A stretch of DNA of 64,000 bases from DASRFR01 sp035651455 (GCA_035651455.1 DASRFR010000049.1:1-64000); one strand, 5' to 3'; shown: positions 1-8,564, counted from the stretch's first letter. The notes: generated by a model from the sequence alone, not told the origin. A program made the numbers and translations.

Positions 1-132
1 ATGCAACTGCTCCACCTGATCGATGGCGTCATGCAGGTTGTCGAGAAAACTGCCTTTTTCCTGGCTGCCGGAGGTCGCCGGGGTGCCCGTCTCGACCGGA
101 AGAATACGAAGACCGGAAATCGTGTTGTTCAT
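1..132 (-). CDS. fliE: Flagellar hook-basal body protein FliE (N-terminal part)
   Basis: Only the first 44 codons are in the window; the gene continues past the left edge. The ATG lies at 130-132 and is preceded by a GAGGT-like ribosome binding site. The protein opens MNNTISGLRILPVE, and further on FLDNLHDAIDQVEQL resembles the amphipathic start of the FliE family. In that family FliE joins the MS ring to the proximal rod. The position directly after flgB and flgC on the same strand, 19 bases after the flgC stop, matches the classical flgB-flgC-fliE order and is the strongest support. Confidence 0.8.
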   Translation of the reverse strand, partial: MNNTISGLRILPVETGTPATSGSQEKGSFLDNLHDAIDQVEQLH

Positions 133-151
133 CGCGCTACCTCAACCGGAA

Positions 152-586
152 TCAGCGAATGATATCGAGCGACTGCTGGATCATGTTTTTGGAAGCTTGC
201 ACCGCCGATGCATTCAACTGGTAAGCCCGCACCGCGCCCAGCAAGTCCGTCATCTCTTCTACCGGGTTGATCGCCGGGTACGAGACGTAGCCCTGCGTAT
301 CGGCGTCTGGATGCCCCGGCTCATAGCGGCGCACCGGCGGCGAAGGGTCGGTCACAACCTGCTGCACGCGCACTCCCGGGGAGGAAGGCTGCGATCTGCC
401 CGCCAGCAGCAGGGGAAATCCCGGCATACGTCGGGCGCGAAACACCAGCAATTGCCGGCGGTAGGGCCCTCCTGCTTCGCTCCGAGTGGTCTGTGCATTG
501 GCCATGTTGCTGGTGACAACTTCCGCTCGCTGACGTTCCGCCCCCATGGCCGAGCCACTGATTTCGAGCATGCCAAATAGGTTCAC
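152..586 (-). CDS. flgC: Flagellar basal-body rod protein FlgC
   Basis: 144-residue proximal rod protein, a normal length for FlgC. The N-terminus carries the rod/hook family pattern (SNMANAQTT near residue 26). The C-terminus has the typical FlgC ending (INPVEEMTDLLGAVRAYQLN, then a Gln-rich helix). The start is a GTG at 584-586, decided by a clear AAGGAG seven bases upstream that overlaps the end of flgB, so the two genes are translationally coupled. It belongs to the operon that begins with the sigma-54 regulators upstream. The middle section is richer in Arg and Pro than most FlgC proteins. Confidence 0.93.
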   Translation of the reverse strand: MNLFGMLEISGSAMGAERQRAEVVTSNMANAQTTRSEAGGPYRRQLLVFRARRMPGFPLLLAGRSQPSSPGVRVQQVVTDPSPPVRRYEPGHPDADTQGYVSYPAINPVEEMTDLLGAVRAYQLNASAVQASKNMIQQSLDIIR

Positions 587-587
587 G

Positions 588-944
588 TTATGCTCCTTCC
601 TTGATGGCGCTGGCTAGCCGGCGGAATTCCGTCTTAAGCACCTGCACACCCACGTCGAACAAGAGCTGGTTTTGTGACATGGCCAGGCTCTCGCGTTCGA
701 GACTCACATTGTTTCCGTCCGGCCTCTCGATGAGGCCGAGAATTTTCCGCGCCGCCGGCTGGTATGGCAGGCCTTCATCGCCCCCGGTGGCTTGATCGAG
801 CACCCGGCGAAAATCAATATCGCGCGTTTTGTAACCCGGAGTATCGACATTGGCCATGTTGGCCGCAATCACCTCGTGCCTGGACACGCTCAGGCTTAGA
901 AAACGACCTAACGCATTCAGCAGCGGAGTATCAATCATGGACAT
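588..944 (-). CDS. flgB: Flagellar basal-body rod protein FlgB
   Basis: 118-residue proximal rod protein, slightly shorter than the usual 130-140. The N-terminal flagellar rod motif is clear (ANMANVDTPGYKTRDIDF around residues 28-46). The C-terminal helix contains the expected QNQLLFDVGVQVLKTEF pattern. Its start lies inside the 3' end of the upstream NtrC-type regulator gene (14-base overlap), and its stop is one base before the flgC start. FlgB assembles with FlgC, FlgF and FliE to form the rod in the periplasm. Confidence 0.93.
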   Translation of the reverse strand: MSMIDTPLLNALGRFLSLSVSRHEVIAANMANVDTPGYKTRDIDFRRVLDQATGGDEGLPYQPAARKILGLIERPDGNNVSLERESLAMSQNQLLFDVGVQVLKTEFRRLASAIKEGA

Positions 945-2244
945 AGCTCCCCCTTGCGGGCAGGCGGTAATCGCGGATTTTGTTGCGCACCGTCCGCAAG
1001 CTGACGCCCAGCATCTCCGCCGCCCGCGAGCGGTTTCCAGCTGTGGCGTCGAGCGTCAGCTCCAGCAGACGTTTCTCCATCGCATCGAGCGAGAGCCCGG
1101 GCCGCAAGCGGTCATCGCCGGATGTGGCCAACTCGAGCCCGCTGAACTCCTGCGCGTCCAACCGCGGTCCCGGGGCCAGCGCCACCGCGCGCCGCATCAA
1201 ATTTGAAAGTTCCCGTACATTGCCCGGCCACGAATATGCCGACAAGGTTCTCAGCAGTTCCGGGGAGAGTTCCGGCGCGTTCCGCGGCGCCGCGTAAATA
1301 CGCGCAAAATACTCAGCCAGTTCGCATATATCTTCGCCTCGGTCGCGCAGCGGCGGCAGAGTCAGGGGAATCACGTTGAGCCGGTAATACAGGTCCGCGC
1401 GGAATTTACCTTGCGCCACCAACTCTCGCAGCGACTGGTTGGTGGTCGCGATGACTCTGATATCCACGCGCACGCCACGCATTCCGCCGAGAGGATCGAC
1501 TTCCCGCTCCTGCAGCGCGCGCAGCAGTTTCGGCTGCAGGCTCAGCGCCATTTCTCCAATCTCATCCAGCAGCAGCGTGCCTCCGTGTGCCTGCTCAAAT
1601 TTGCCGGCCTTGGCGGCGTTCGCGCCGGTAAATGCGCCCTTAGCATGGCCAAACAGCTCGCTTTCCAGCAAAGTTTCAGGAAAGGCGGCGCAGTTCACCG
1701 CAACAAACGGATGGTCCCGCCGCGGGCTCAGGCGGTGAATCATGCGCGCGACCAGTTCTTTTCCCGTCCCGCTCTCCGCCTCGATGAGGATGTCGGCGCT
1801 ACTCCCCGCCACCAGCCGTGCGCGCTGCACGGCCCGTACCCAAGCCGGAGAATGGCCGATCAGGGGCTCGCCTCCGAAGGGCTCAACCTGCCTTAGAATT
1901 GCCTCCGCCGCACGCTCCAGTTGCTCGAAAGAAACCGGTTTCACCAGGTAGTCGCAAGCCCCGCGCTTCACCGCCTCGACTGCGTCAGGCACATTCGCGA
2001 ACGCGGTCAATAGAATTACCGCGGTACCGGGAGCCACGCGGCGAACTTCCCGCATGACGGCAAAACCGTCGCCATCCGTCATGCGAATATCGGTAATCAC
2101 CAGGGGAAAACGACGGGCGCGGAATTTCGCGAGCGCCTCGCCGACACCAGCGGCGGCTTCCACCTGCCAGCCGTGTCGCTGAAAGCTCGCCTGGAGCCCA
2201 GCCCGCATACCGGCTTCGTCATCTACCACCAGCACCCGCTTCAT
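931..2244 (-). CDS. Sigma-54-dependent response regulator, NtrC/FlrC type
   Basis: 437-residue three-domain activator. A receiver domain fills about residues 1-120, with acidic pair DD at 8-9, phosphoacceptor Asp52 and a KP motif near residue 103. The AAA+ domain has the Walker A sequence ESGTGKE, the sigma-54 contact loop GAFTGA and the LLDEIGEM Walker B. A Fis-type helix-turn-helix closes the protein (NRSRAAEMLGVSLRTVRNKI). The ATG overlaps the kinase stop (ATGA), and the 3' end overlaps flgB. Position between a kinase and rod genes suggests the FlrB/FlrC (FleS/FleR) pair that activates mid-class flagellar genes; that role is inferred from context and family. Confidence 0.92.
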   Translation of the reverse strand: MKRVLVVDDEAGMRAGLQASFQRHGWQVEAAAGVGEALAKFRARRFPLVITDIRMTDGDGFAVMREVRRVAPGTAVILLTAFANVPDAVEAVKRGACDYLVKPVSFEQLERAAEAILRQVEPFGGEPLIGHSPAWVRAVQRARLVAGSSADILIEAESGTGKELVARMIHRLSPRRDHPFVAVNCAAFPETLLESELFGHAKGAFTGANAAKAGKFEQAHGGTLLLDEIGEMALSLQPKLLRALQEREVDPLGGMRGVRVDIRVIATTNQSLRELVAQGKFRADLYYRLNVIPLTLPPLRDRGEDICELAEYFARIYAAPRNAPELSPELLRTLSAYSWPGNVRELSNLMRRAVALAPGPRLDAQEFSGLELATSGDDRLRPGLSLDAMEKRLLELTLDATAGNRSRAAEMLGVSLRTVRNKIRDYRLPARGSYVHD

Positions 2245-3476
2245 GGCGCGCTCCGCGATAATGGAAATGTCAGCCGGAACAGGGCGCCACCCTGGCAGCG
2301 GTTTTCCGCTGAAATGTGTCCGCCGTGCTGTTCCACGATTGTTTTCGAAACCGCAAGCCCTAAGCCGGGACTGCCAGAGCGGGTGCTGAACCCAGCTTCA
2401 AAAATTCGTTCCTGATTTTCTTCCGCAATACCCGGGCCGGTGTCGGCCACGGCAATCTCGACCTCGCGTTGGTCGGGAAGAACCTGGGACCGTATCTTGA
2501 GCCAACCGCCTTCGTTCATCGCGCGCATCGCATTCAACGAGAGATTCAGCAGCACCTGCTGAAGTCGGTTGCGGTCGCCGGCGACCTGCACGCCGGAAAC
2601 CCGGTTTTCGACTTCGACCAGGATTTTCGCCTGTCGCGCCAACGGAGAAAGAAACTCCTGGGCCCAGTGCAAGAGTTCGGCGACGTCGAGCGGCATCCAT
2701 TCGGCGGCCTTCGGATTGTGCACCTGCAGCACGTTGTTTACAGTTGCAGCCAATCCGCGTACCCCGGACTGCAGGTGTTCTGCCCAGCGCCGTGCATCCG
2801 CCGATAATGCCGTCTCGCTGAGCAGGCCGGCAAACAATTCCATGCTGCCCAGCGGGTTGCGGATTTCATGCGCCAACGCCGCAGAGATATCGGCTAGTGC
2901 TTGCCGTCGCCGCAGGACCTCGCGCTCGTTTTCCAGGCGCCTCTGCTCCGCCATATCGCGCAAGATGTAAACGGAACTCTGCCCGCCTGTATGATCGAGG
3001 GCCGCATGCCGTATGCTCATCCAGCTCAGTTTGGCTTCGCCTGGCTTCGGCGTGCCCAATTGGCATTCGCCACCTTTGGCCCGTGCGTATTCCAGGGCCG
3101 CTGCCAGCGCAGGAGGAAATTCCGACACTTTGGCTGGGAGCTGATCGTCTGAGCACCCCAGTAGTCGCCTGGCTTCTGGATTCGCAAGTGAGACAGCGCC
3201 GCTAGCATTCACGACCAGCACTCCACACGGCAGGCGTTCGACGATGCGGTCCAGGTATTGACGCATTCTCTGGTTTTCTTCCAGGCTGCGCGCCAAGTCG
3301 CGATTACTTTCTTCAAGCTGGGCTCGCAGCCTCACCACTTGGTCTTGCAGCTGGACGTACGAGCGTTCCAGCGTGTTCGCCGCTTCCGTGAACGATGCAA
3401 ACGCCCGGCCGAGCATCCACTCCGGCGTCGAATGCTCGTTCCTGCTGGCAGATCGAGTTGCGGCAGCCGCCGTCAT
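2241..3476 (-). CDS. Sensor histidine kinase, FlrB/FleS-like
   Basis: 411-residue kinase without membrane segments, so probably cytoplasmic. Residues 30-75 form a coiled coil, a PAS-like domain covers about 78-175, and the H-box ALAHEIRNPLGS places the phosphorylated His at residue 203. The ATPase domain shows the N-box (LNLSLNAMRAM), DTGPGI and the GLGLAVSK lid. A longer open frame extends upstream to 3671, but the ATG at 3474-3476 forms an ATGA overlap with the preceding gene and its downstream sequence starts the homologous part. It is coupled at both ends to sigma-54 regulator genes. Soluble PAS kinases next to FlrC-type regulators typically signal flagellar assembly state. Confidence 0.9.
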   Translation of the reverse strand: MTAAAATRSASRNEHSTPEWMLGRAFASFTEAANTLERSYVQLQDQVVRLRAQLEESNRDLARSLEENQRMRQYLDRIVERLPCGVLVVNASGAVSLANPEARRLLGCSDDQLPAKVSEFPPALAAALEYARAKGGECQLGTPKPGEAKLSWMSIRHAALDHTGGQSSVYILRDMAEQRRLENEREVLRRRQALADISAALAHEIRNPLGSMELFAGLLSETALSADARRWAEHLQSGVRGLAATVNNVLQVHNPKAAEWMPLDVAELLHWAQEFLSPLARQAKILVEVENRVSGVQVAGDRNRLQQVLLNLSLNAMRAMNEGGWLKIRSQVLPDQREVEIAVADTGPGIAEENQERIFEAGFSTRSGSPGLGLAVSKTIVEQHGGHISAENRCQGGALFRLTFPLSRSAP

Positions 3477-4699
3477 AAGGAAACCGCAATCCTCCCCGCG
3501 CTTTCCTTGCGAGTGATCTCCGGGCTTAGCGGGAGACCTCCGAAAAACAGGTGTTCCCGCCCAATCCGCGGAGATCCTTCGGCCAGAATGGCCGCCCGCT
3601 CCATCACGTGCTGCAACTCCCGCACATTGCCTTCCCAATGGTGGCTCTGCAGTGCCTCGACCGCCTCGCATGTGAACTCCGGCACGTGCTTCGAGCTGGT
3701 CGACGCCAGGAAATGCCGGGCAAGCGGCACAATATCGTCCATCCGTTCCGCAAGCGCGGGAACGCGCAAGGGAAACGCGGACAGGCGATAGAAAAGGTCT
3801 TTACGGAATTTGCCCGCTCGCGCCAGGTCGGCCAACTCGCAATTGGTCGCGGCTACCACGCGCACATTCACCCGCACGGTCTCTGTGCTCCCCAGCCGCT
3901 GAACCTCTTTTTGATCGTGGAAGCGGAGGAGCTTTGGCTGCAGGCTGAGCGGCAGGTCGCCAACCTCGTCTAGAAAGAGCGTTCCGCCCTCGGCAGACTG
4001 GATGCGGCCGACTTGCGATTGGGTCGCCCCGGTGAACGCGCCTCGCGCATACCCGAACAGTTCCGATTCCAACAGCGCCTCGGGAATGGCCGCGCAATTC
4101 ACGATGACAAAGCTCTGCGAGGCGCGCGGGCTAAGCTGGTGAATCGCTCGCGCCACCAGTTCCTTTCCCGTCCCCGTCTCACCCACGATCAGCACCGTCA
4201 TCATGCGCCCGGCAAGGAGCCGCGTCATGCGATACAGCGTACCCATGCACGACGAGCGTCCGATCATGCCGGGTAGTCCCTCGTTAGCTTCTGACTTTCC
4301 ACCCGCCCCGGTTTGCCTCTCCGCGCTGACGGCGTACTCGTGTGTAAGATCACGGCGTGCTACCCGCGAATATTGCGAACTTGCAGCCCATACCCTTGGT
4401 GTGGCATGTCCTCCGTCGGAGTCGAGCAGGACGACTTCAATGCCGGGGAACTTGTCGCGAATAATGCGCATCAGTTCTTCGGCGTCCAGGTCAGGCAGAC
4501 GGCGGTCGAGGAACAGCACCTGCCATTCGCCGCTTTCCAGTTTTTCCAGCGCGTCAGCTCCCCCGCATGCCTGTTGCACTGGACCGCGCGCCTCCGGCAA
4601 GCTATGCAGCACCTGCTCGCGTAAGCCGCGGTTGGCGCTTGCGATCATGACTCCCGGTGTCTCCGCCGGCATTCTCGACAGCGTGCTCACGATTCCCAT
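3473..4699 (-). CDS. Sigma-54 activator with degenerate receiver domain and no HTH
   Basis: 408 residues. About 1-110 resembles a receiver domain: an Asp sits in FLDRRLPDLD, but the N-terminal acidic pair is replaced (IASANRG) and the distal Lys is not recognisable, as in FleQ/FlrA. The AAA+ domain is intact (VGETGTGKE, GAFTGATQ, FLDEVGD). The protein stops about 45 residues after the C-terminal helical part of the AAA+ domain, where a Fis-type helix-turn-helix would normally follow, and none is visible. The ATG at 4697-4699 has a GAGG site nine bases upstream, so it is preferred over an in-frame TTG at 4714. First gene of the flagellar regulatory operon. FlgR of Helicobacter is a known HTH-less sigma-54 activator of flagellar genes. 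Confidence 0.88.
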   Translation of the reverse strand: MGIVSTLSRMPAETPGVMIASANRGLREQVLHSLPEARGPVQQACGGADALEKLESGEWQVLFLDRRLPDLDAEELMRIIRDKFPGIEVVLLDSDGGHATPRVWAASSQYSRVARRDLTHEYAVSAERQTGAGGKSEANEGLPGMIGRSSCMGTLYRMTRLLAGRMMTVLIVGETGTGKELVARAIHQLSPRASQSFVIVNCAAIPEALLESELFGYARGAFTGATQSQVGRIQSAEGGTLFLDEVGDLPLSLQPKLLRFHDQKEVQRLGSTETVRVNVRVVAATNCELADLARAGKFRKDLFYRLSAFPLRVPALAERMDDIVPLARHFLASTSSKHVPEFTCEAVEALQSHHWEGNVRELQHVMERAAILAEGSPRIGREHLFFGGLPLSPEITRKESAGRIAVSL

Positions 4700-4805
4700 T
4701 GCAGACCGCCTCAATTAGAAATAGATGAATCGAACATTAGGATTTTCTATTGACGGCAAATTCTTCCCAGTTCGGTGCTCGCCATTCCGCGTGCGCAATG
4801 CACAG

Positions 4806-5228
4806 TCATGCAGAACGCCGGCATTTGCGGACCTCGCAAGCTTGTTCCAAATGCTGTCGTAGGCGTTGCAAGCCGGCGCTAAACTGATCGACGCTTTCTA
4901 AAAGCTGTAGGTCACTCGAATGGCGGCATCCATCTGAGTCCCGCGAGGTCAATGCGTGAAGCAACGCGCGCAACCTGGTGAATTCCTTCTTAGAGCTGGA
5001 AGTTGAGATTCCTGCCGCCTCCGTCAACGCGCACAGCTCCGCTACGCCGCAGGCAATTTCGCGCCAGCAACCGGGCACCGTGTCGGCGTATTTGTTCGTC
5101 CAATGCTGGTCCCAGGGTCGAATTTCAACCAGACACCGTAAGCGGGTGAGCGGCTGGCTGAGGTCATGGAACAGCTGGTCCAGCTCTCGCCGAGAAGAAC
5201 TCGCGCCGAACCTTGTCTTGAAACTCAT
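4806..5228 (-). CDS. Small H-box protein coupled to an OmpR-type regulator
   Basis: 140-residue soluble protein. Residues 18-30 read QLFHDLSQPLTRL, which resembles the phosphoacceptor H-box of HisKA domains (His21 followed by the conserved Pro). A second helical segment follows at about 83-135. There is no N, G1 or G2 box, so no ATP-binding domain is present. The ATG at 5226-5228 overlaps the stop of the upstream regulator (ATGA), so the two proteins are made together. A longer frame to 5645 lies antisense-style within the regulator gene and is not the real start. It could be a phosphotransfer or phosphatase partner of the regulator; the family is not one I can name. Confidence 0.7.
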   Translation of the reverse strand: MSFKTRFGASSSRRELDQLFHDLSQPLTRLRCLVEIRPWDQHWTNKYADTVPGCWREIACGVAELCALTEAAGISTSSSKKEFTRLRALLHALTSRDSDGCRHSSDLQLLESVDQFSAGLQRLRQHLEQACEVRKCRRSA

Positions 5229-5911
5229 GCTCTCGAACCCACGAAGCCGCTGAGTTCGTAACCCACGCCGCGTATGGTGTGGATCAGCGGCGCGGCGAAT
5301 CCGTCGTCTACTTTTCTCCGCAGATAATTCACATAAACGTCGACCACATTGGTCGTGGTATCGAAGCTGAGATTCCACACGTGCTCGATGATCATGGTGC
5401 GCGTGATCCGGCGCCCGGCGTTGCGCATCAGGTATTCCAAAAGCGCGAATTCCTTGGAGGTGAGCTCGATTCGCCTTCCCGCGCGCTCCACTCTGCGCTC
5501 CACCCGGTCGAGTTTCAGATCGCCGACCTGCAACACAGATACGGCGGCCAAATGGCTGCGCCGCAAGATCGCGCGAATGCGGGCCGAAAGCTCGGAGAAT
5601 GAGAATGGCTTTACCATGTAGTCGTCGGCGCCCAGATCCAGGCATTGCACCCGGTCTTCAATTCGGCTGCGCGCGCTCAGAATTATGATGGGGACGCTGG
5701 GCTTGCGCGTGCGAACCTGGCGCAAAACCGTTACCCCATCGAGTCGCGGCAAACCCAGGTCCAGCACGGCAACGTCATATTCGAATTCACAGGCCATGAT
5801 GCGCGCCTGTTCCCCATCGTGCGAAACATCCACCGCGTAATGCTCCGCTTCCAGCCCTTTGCGAATAAAAGTGCTCAGCGCAGCGTCATCTTCAGCCAAC
5901 AGTATTCTCAT
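5225..5911 (-). CDS. OmpR/PhoB-family DNA-binding response regulator
   Basis: 228 residues. The receiver domain has the acidic pair at residues 8-9, phosphoacceptor Asp51 (VLDLGLP) and Lys101 (VKPFSFSE). The C-terminal winged helix is complete (ELTSKEFALLEYLMRNAGR, then VDVYVNYLRRKVD and IRGVGYEL). Closest in style to the QseB/PmrA/CusR group. No full histidine kinase is adjacent; instead the gene is coupled to the small H-box protein downstream. Upstream, TTGTTC and TAGAAT near 5940-5970 (minus strand) could be a sigma-70 promoter, but the 19-base spacing makes that weak. Confidence 0.93.
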   Translation of the reverse strand: MRILLAEDDAALSTFIRKGLEAEHYAVDVSHDGEQARIMACEFEYDVAVLDLGLPRLDGVTVLRQVRTRKPSVPIIILSARSRIEDRVQCLDLGADDYMVKPFSFSELSARIRAILRRSHLAAVSVLQVGDLKLDRVERRVERAGRRIELTSKEFALLEYLMRNAGRRITRTMIIEHVWNLSFDTTTNVVDVYVNYLRRKVDDGFAAPLIHTIRGVGYELSGFVGSRA

Positions 5912-6086
5912 AAAGAATTTCTAAGAGGCAGGTCCGATTCTAATCAGGCTTTAGCGCGAGAGAACAAAAGGCGTAACGCACGAAGGTATGGCTTTCCTTT
6001 AATAGAACAGGGGTCAAGTTTGGGAAGGCTTAAATATGTGCTGCCGTGCAATAGCGTATTTGCTGAAAGCAAGGCATTTCAAAGCG

Positions 6087-6100
6087 AGAAGCATGCTTCT
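6087..6100. repeat. 14-base perfect palindrome in intergenic spacer
   Basis: The sequence AGAAGCATGCTTCT is its own reverse complement. It lies in the 209-base space between the regulator at 5225-5911 and the FecR-like gene at 6121-6783, about 176 bases upstream of the regulator start. No T-run follows on either strand, so it is not a simple terminator. It could be an operator half-site pair; nothing else is recognisable in this spacer. Confidence 0.35.
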
Positions 6101-6120
6101 TTGGTTGGAAAACTGTCCGA

Positions 6121-6783
6121 CTACGGCTTATATGGGCTCGCTGGATCTTCTCGCTGCAAGAAGACCCAGGTAGTGACTCCGACGATTGCTCCTGCGCCGA
6201 TCAACACCGCGGCCCGGGAGTCCATGATACTTCCGCTGGCGCCGGGTTCCGCACCCGCCCGTTTCTTTTTCTTCTTCTTGGCTTGCGGGTCTTGGCTTGC
6301 CGACTGGTCGATCGTGGTCTCCTGCCCGGCCGCCAATGTGGTTGATCCTTGTTCGTCAACGATGGTGACCTCGCCGGTGCGTGCTGCCACTTTGAGGGAT
6401 CCGTCCACATTGGTAACGCTGAATTGCGTCCACTGAGCGGCGGAAGGTCTGATCGTCAGTGAGCCGACGCGAGCCGCAACACTTTTTGAGGTTCCTACTG
6501 CCACCGAACCCCGTTGCAGTTCCACGGCATTTACTGCGATCTTCACCAACGAGTTCGGTTGTACGACCACGTCAGTGCCCGAGGAATCGATATTGGCGAC
6601 GGAATCAGAATCGGTCTGTACAAGATCTTCGGGGAATACCACCAGCGAATCTTGTACTGCCGCGCCGTTTACCCAGGCAGACATCCGCGGATAGACGACG
6701 GCAAGATTTGTGTCGGCGCCGAGCGCCGGCATAGCCATTGTGAGTATCATCACCCAGGCAAGCCAGCGATGGATTTGGCGCAT
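6121..6783 (-). CDS. FecR-domain envelope protein
   Basis: 220-residue exported protein. The ATG at 6781-6783 is chosen because GGAG stands about eight bases upstream and an N-terminal signal peptide follows (WLAWVMILTMAMPALGA). Residues about 30-150 fit a FecR-type beta domain: PNSLVKI, the ELQRGSVAV turn, and TRTGEV-like ARTGEVTIVDEQG, ending in LAAGQETTID. A run of six lysines (about 176-181) precedes a C-terminal hydrophobic segment (AAVLIGAGAIVGVTTWVFL). Unlike iron-citrate FecR there is no sigma-factor gene beside it, so signalling through FecI is unlikely here. Solitary FecR-domain proteins of this form are common in the envelope of Acidobacteriota; function unknown. Confidence 0.8.
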   Translation of the reverse strand: MRQIHRWLAWVMILTMAMPALGADTNLAVVYPRMSAWVNGAAVQDSLVVFPEDLVQTDSDSVANIDSSGTDVVVQPNSLVKIAVNAVELQRGSVAVGTSKSVAARVGSLTIRPSAAQWTQFSVTNVDGSLKVAARTGEVTIVDEQGSTTLAAGQETTIDQSASQDPQAKKKKKKRAGAEPGASGSIMDSRAAVLIGAGAIVGVTTWVFLQREDPASPYKP

Positions 6784-7094
6784 GCGGCACACTCCGATGG
6801 GACGACGGAATGACCGGATACTAGGGCACAAGTTGTGGCTGGTCAATAACTTCTCGAATAACCGCAGCAACCGCTGGCTTATGCGAAAGGTCTTTGCAGC
6901 GATGTTTCCAGAGGCACGAACCAGTTGCACTAGTCCAACATTAAAACCAGCCTACGAAGCGCGCGACTCCGAAAAGCATCGGCAAACCTTGCCGGGGTGC
7001 TAAACGATGGCTTCCGCTTCCGACGCCGTCGCTCTTTGAGCCGCGCATTCCGACGAATCTTCTGCCCTAGCCCTGCGGAACGGTAAAAACATCT
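6784..7094. other. Intergenic region, no gene seen
   Basis: 311 bases between the tolC-like gene end and the FecR-like gene start, both minus strand. It must hold the promoter of the FecR-like gene. I see no convincing terminator hairpin, RNA gene or short coding frame in it. Confidence 0.5.
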
Positions 7095-8564
7095 TTAAAT
7101 TCCCGTGGTTTCGTACGCGAGCACTGCCAGGCTCAGGCGGTAGTCATAAGTGGCTTGCGCAAAGCCGATCTGCGCTTGAGTTTGCTGCAGTTGTGCCTGG
7201 CTTAGCTCGACGATTGATCCGAGACCCAGGTCGTATCTCGATTGCGCCAGATTCAGCGACAGATTTGCCTGTTGGACCAACTCTTGGGTTACGGTCAGGC
7301 GATGATATGCAGTGCTCGCATTGAGCCAGCTCGTGCGCACAGCCCGGGCAATCAGGTTCCTGGTATCACGCAAGCGTTCATCGGTCGCTTGTGCCCTGAG
7401 CTTCGCTTCGCGGGCGCGTGCGGTATACAAGAAACCGTTAAACAGCGGTATCTGCATGTTGGCGCCCACCGCCCCGTAGGTATTGTTGAGAGCGCCGGGA
7501 CTGGGTGCAACTGCCGCATCTCCAACTGCGGTGTCTCCCACTCCGCCCAGCGCGCGAATGCTGGGAAAGAGCAGATCCCGCTCCGCTGTCTGGAATTTTC
7601 GAGCCGAGTCGTACTGGTATTGCAAGGAGAGGATCTCGGGGCGCATCGCCAATGCTTGCGTAATCAGATCTTCTACGTTGGCAGGAGGCGCCATTGGCGC
7701 ACCCGGTTCCTCGACCAATTGGAATTTCTGCAGTGTGGGCGCTCCCAGCACCATCGACAGGGTGGCTTCCGCGGCATCCCGATTGTTCTGCGCATCGAGC
7801 AGCAGCAGTTGTGCCTGGGCAAGGTTCACGTTGGCAAAGCTCAGATCCAGCTCCGATTTCAACTTACTCTGAAACAGGGCTTGCACCTGGTTGGCGACCG
7901 TCTGCCGCGCATTCACCGTTTGCTGCGCAACCGTGAGCACCGCTTGTGCCTGCAATGCACCGTAAAAGGCGCGGTCTACAGCGAGCAGGATTTGCTCCTT
8001 AGTCGCGACCGCATTCTCGTCTTCAGCTTTGGCTCGGTAATTGGCGCTTGAGACCAGGTTTCGAGTACGTCCGAAGTCGGTAATCAGTTGTGACACCATC
8101 ACCCCGGCTGCTGCGCGGTCGAAAATAATGGGATTGTTAAGCGCGCCGGCGGTGATGCGGCTGCCCGACTGGGCGTCAACCCCGGTGATGTCTCCTGTAG
8201 CGGTTGGCCAATAGTCCGATCGCACTTCGCGCGTGACCTGCTGCGAGGCCAGAGCCAAAAGCCGCGCCATGGAGATTTGTGGATTGTTTTTGATGGCTAA
8301 CGCTTCCGCCTGCTTCAATGTGAGCGACAGCGGTGTGGCCGCACCAGGTTGCCTGGACGTCCGCGGGTTGCCCGGGGTTCCTTGGGCCTGCGACGGAGCT
8401 TGCGCCGGTGCCGTCGACACGGGAGCGCTTTGCGCGTTCACGGCTTGCGGCAAAGGAGCCGTGGGAAGCCCCTCTGTCGTTTCCGCATTGGCCGAGAGGC
8501 GTGCGAATGCACCTGCACAGAGCATCGTTGTCAGCAACACCGCAACAGATATCTTATCGTGCAT
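7095..8564 (-). CDS. TolC-family outer membrane efflux protein
   Basis: 489 residues with a signal peptide, then a linker rich in Pro, Ala and Gln to about residue 75. Two OEP repeats follow: the first begins LTLKQAEALAIKNNPQI and the second EDLITQALAMRPEIL. Both contain long Ala/Gln-rich helices (AQAVLTVAQQTVNARQTVANQ) that form the periplasmic tunnel in TolC. It is the last gene of the efflux operon that runs from the adaptor at 13561. It should form the outer membrane channel of this tripartite pump, carrying substrates from the inner-membrane pump and adaptor to the outside. Confidence 0.93.
   Translation of the reverse strand: MHDKISVAVLLTTMLCAGAFARLSANAETTEGLPTAPLPQAVNAQSAPVSTAPAQAPSQAQGTPGNPRTSRQPGAATPLSLTLKQAEALAIKNNPQISMARLLALASQQVTREVRSDYWPTATGDITGVDAQSGSRITAGALNNPIIFDRAAAGVMVSQLITDFGRTRNLVSSANYRAKAEDENAVATKEQILLAVDRAFYGALQAQAVLTVAQQTVNARQTVANQVQALFQSKLKSELDLSFANVNLAQAQLLLLDAQNNRDAAEATLSMVLGAPTLQKFQLVEEPGAPMAPPANVEDLITQALAMRPEILSLQYQYDSARKFQTAERDLLFPSIRALGGVGDTAVGDAAVAPSPGALNNTYGAVGANMQIPLFNGFLYTARAREAKLRAQATDERLRDTRNLIARAVRTSWLNASTAYHRLTVTQELVQQANLSLNLAQSRYDLGLGSIVELSQAQLQQTQAQIGFAQATYDYRLSLAVLAYETTGI

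Noticed and set aside
4755..4772. Sigma-54-like promoter (TGGGAAGAATTTGC) upstream of the flagellar regulatory operon
   Set aside because: The GG and GC elements are nine bases apart, not the required ten, and the -24 box is poor. A sigma-54 promoter is plausible here but not shown.
5645..6436. 263-codon plus-strand open frame opposite the regulator and FecR-like genes
   Set aside because: It is antisense to two well-supported genes with better codon structure and family marks.
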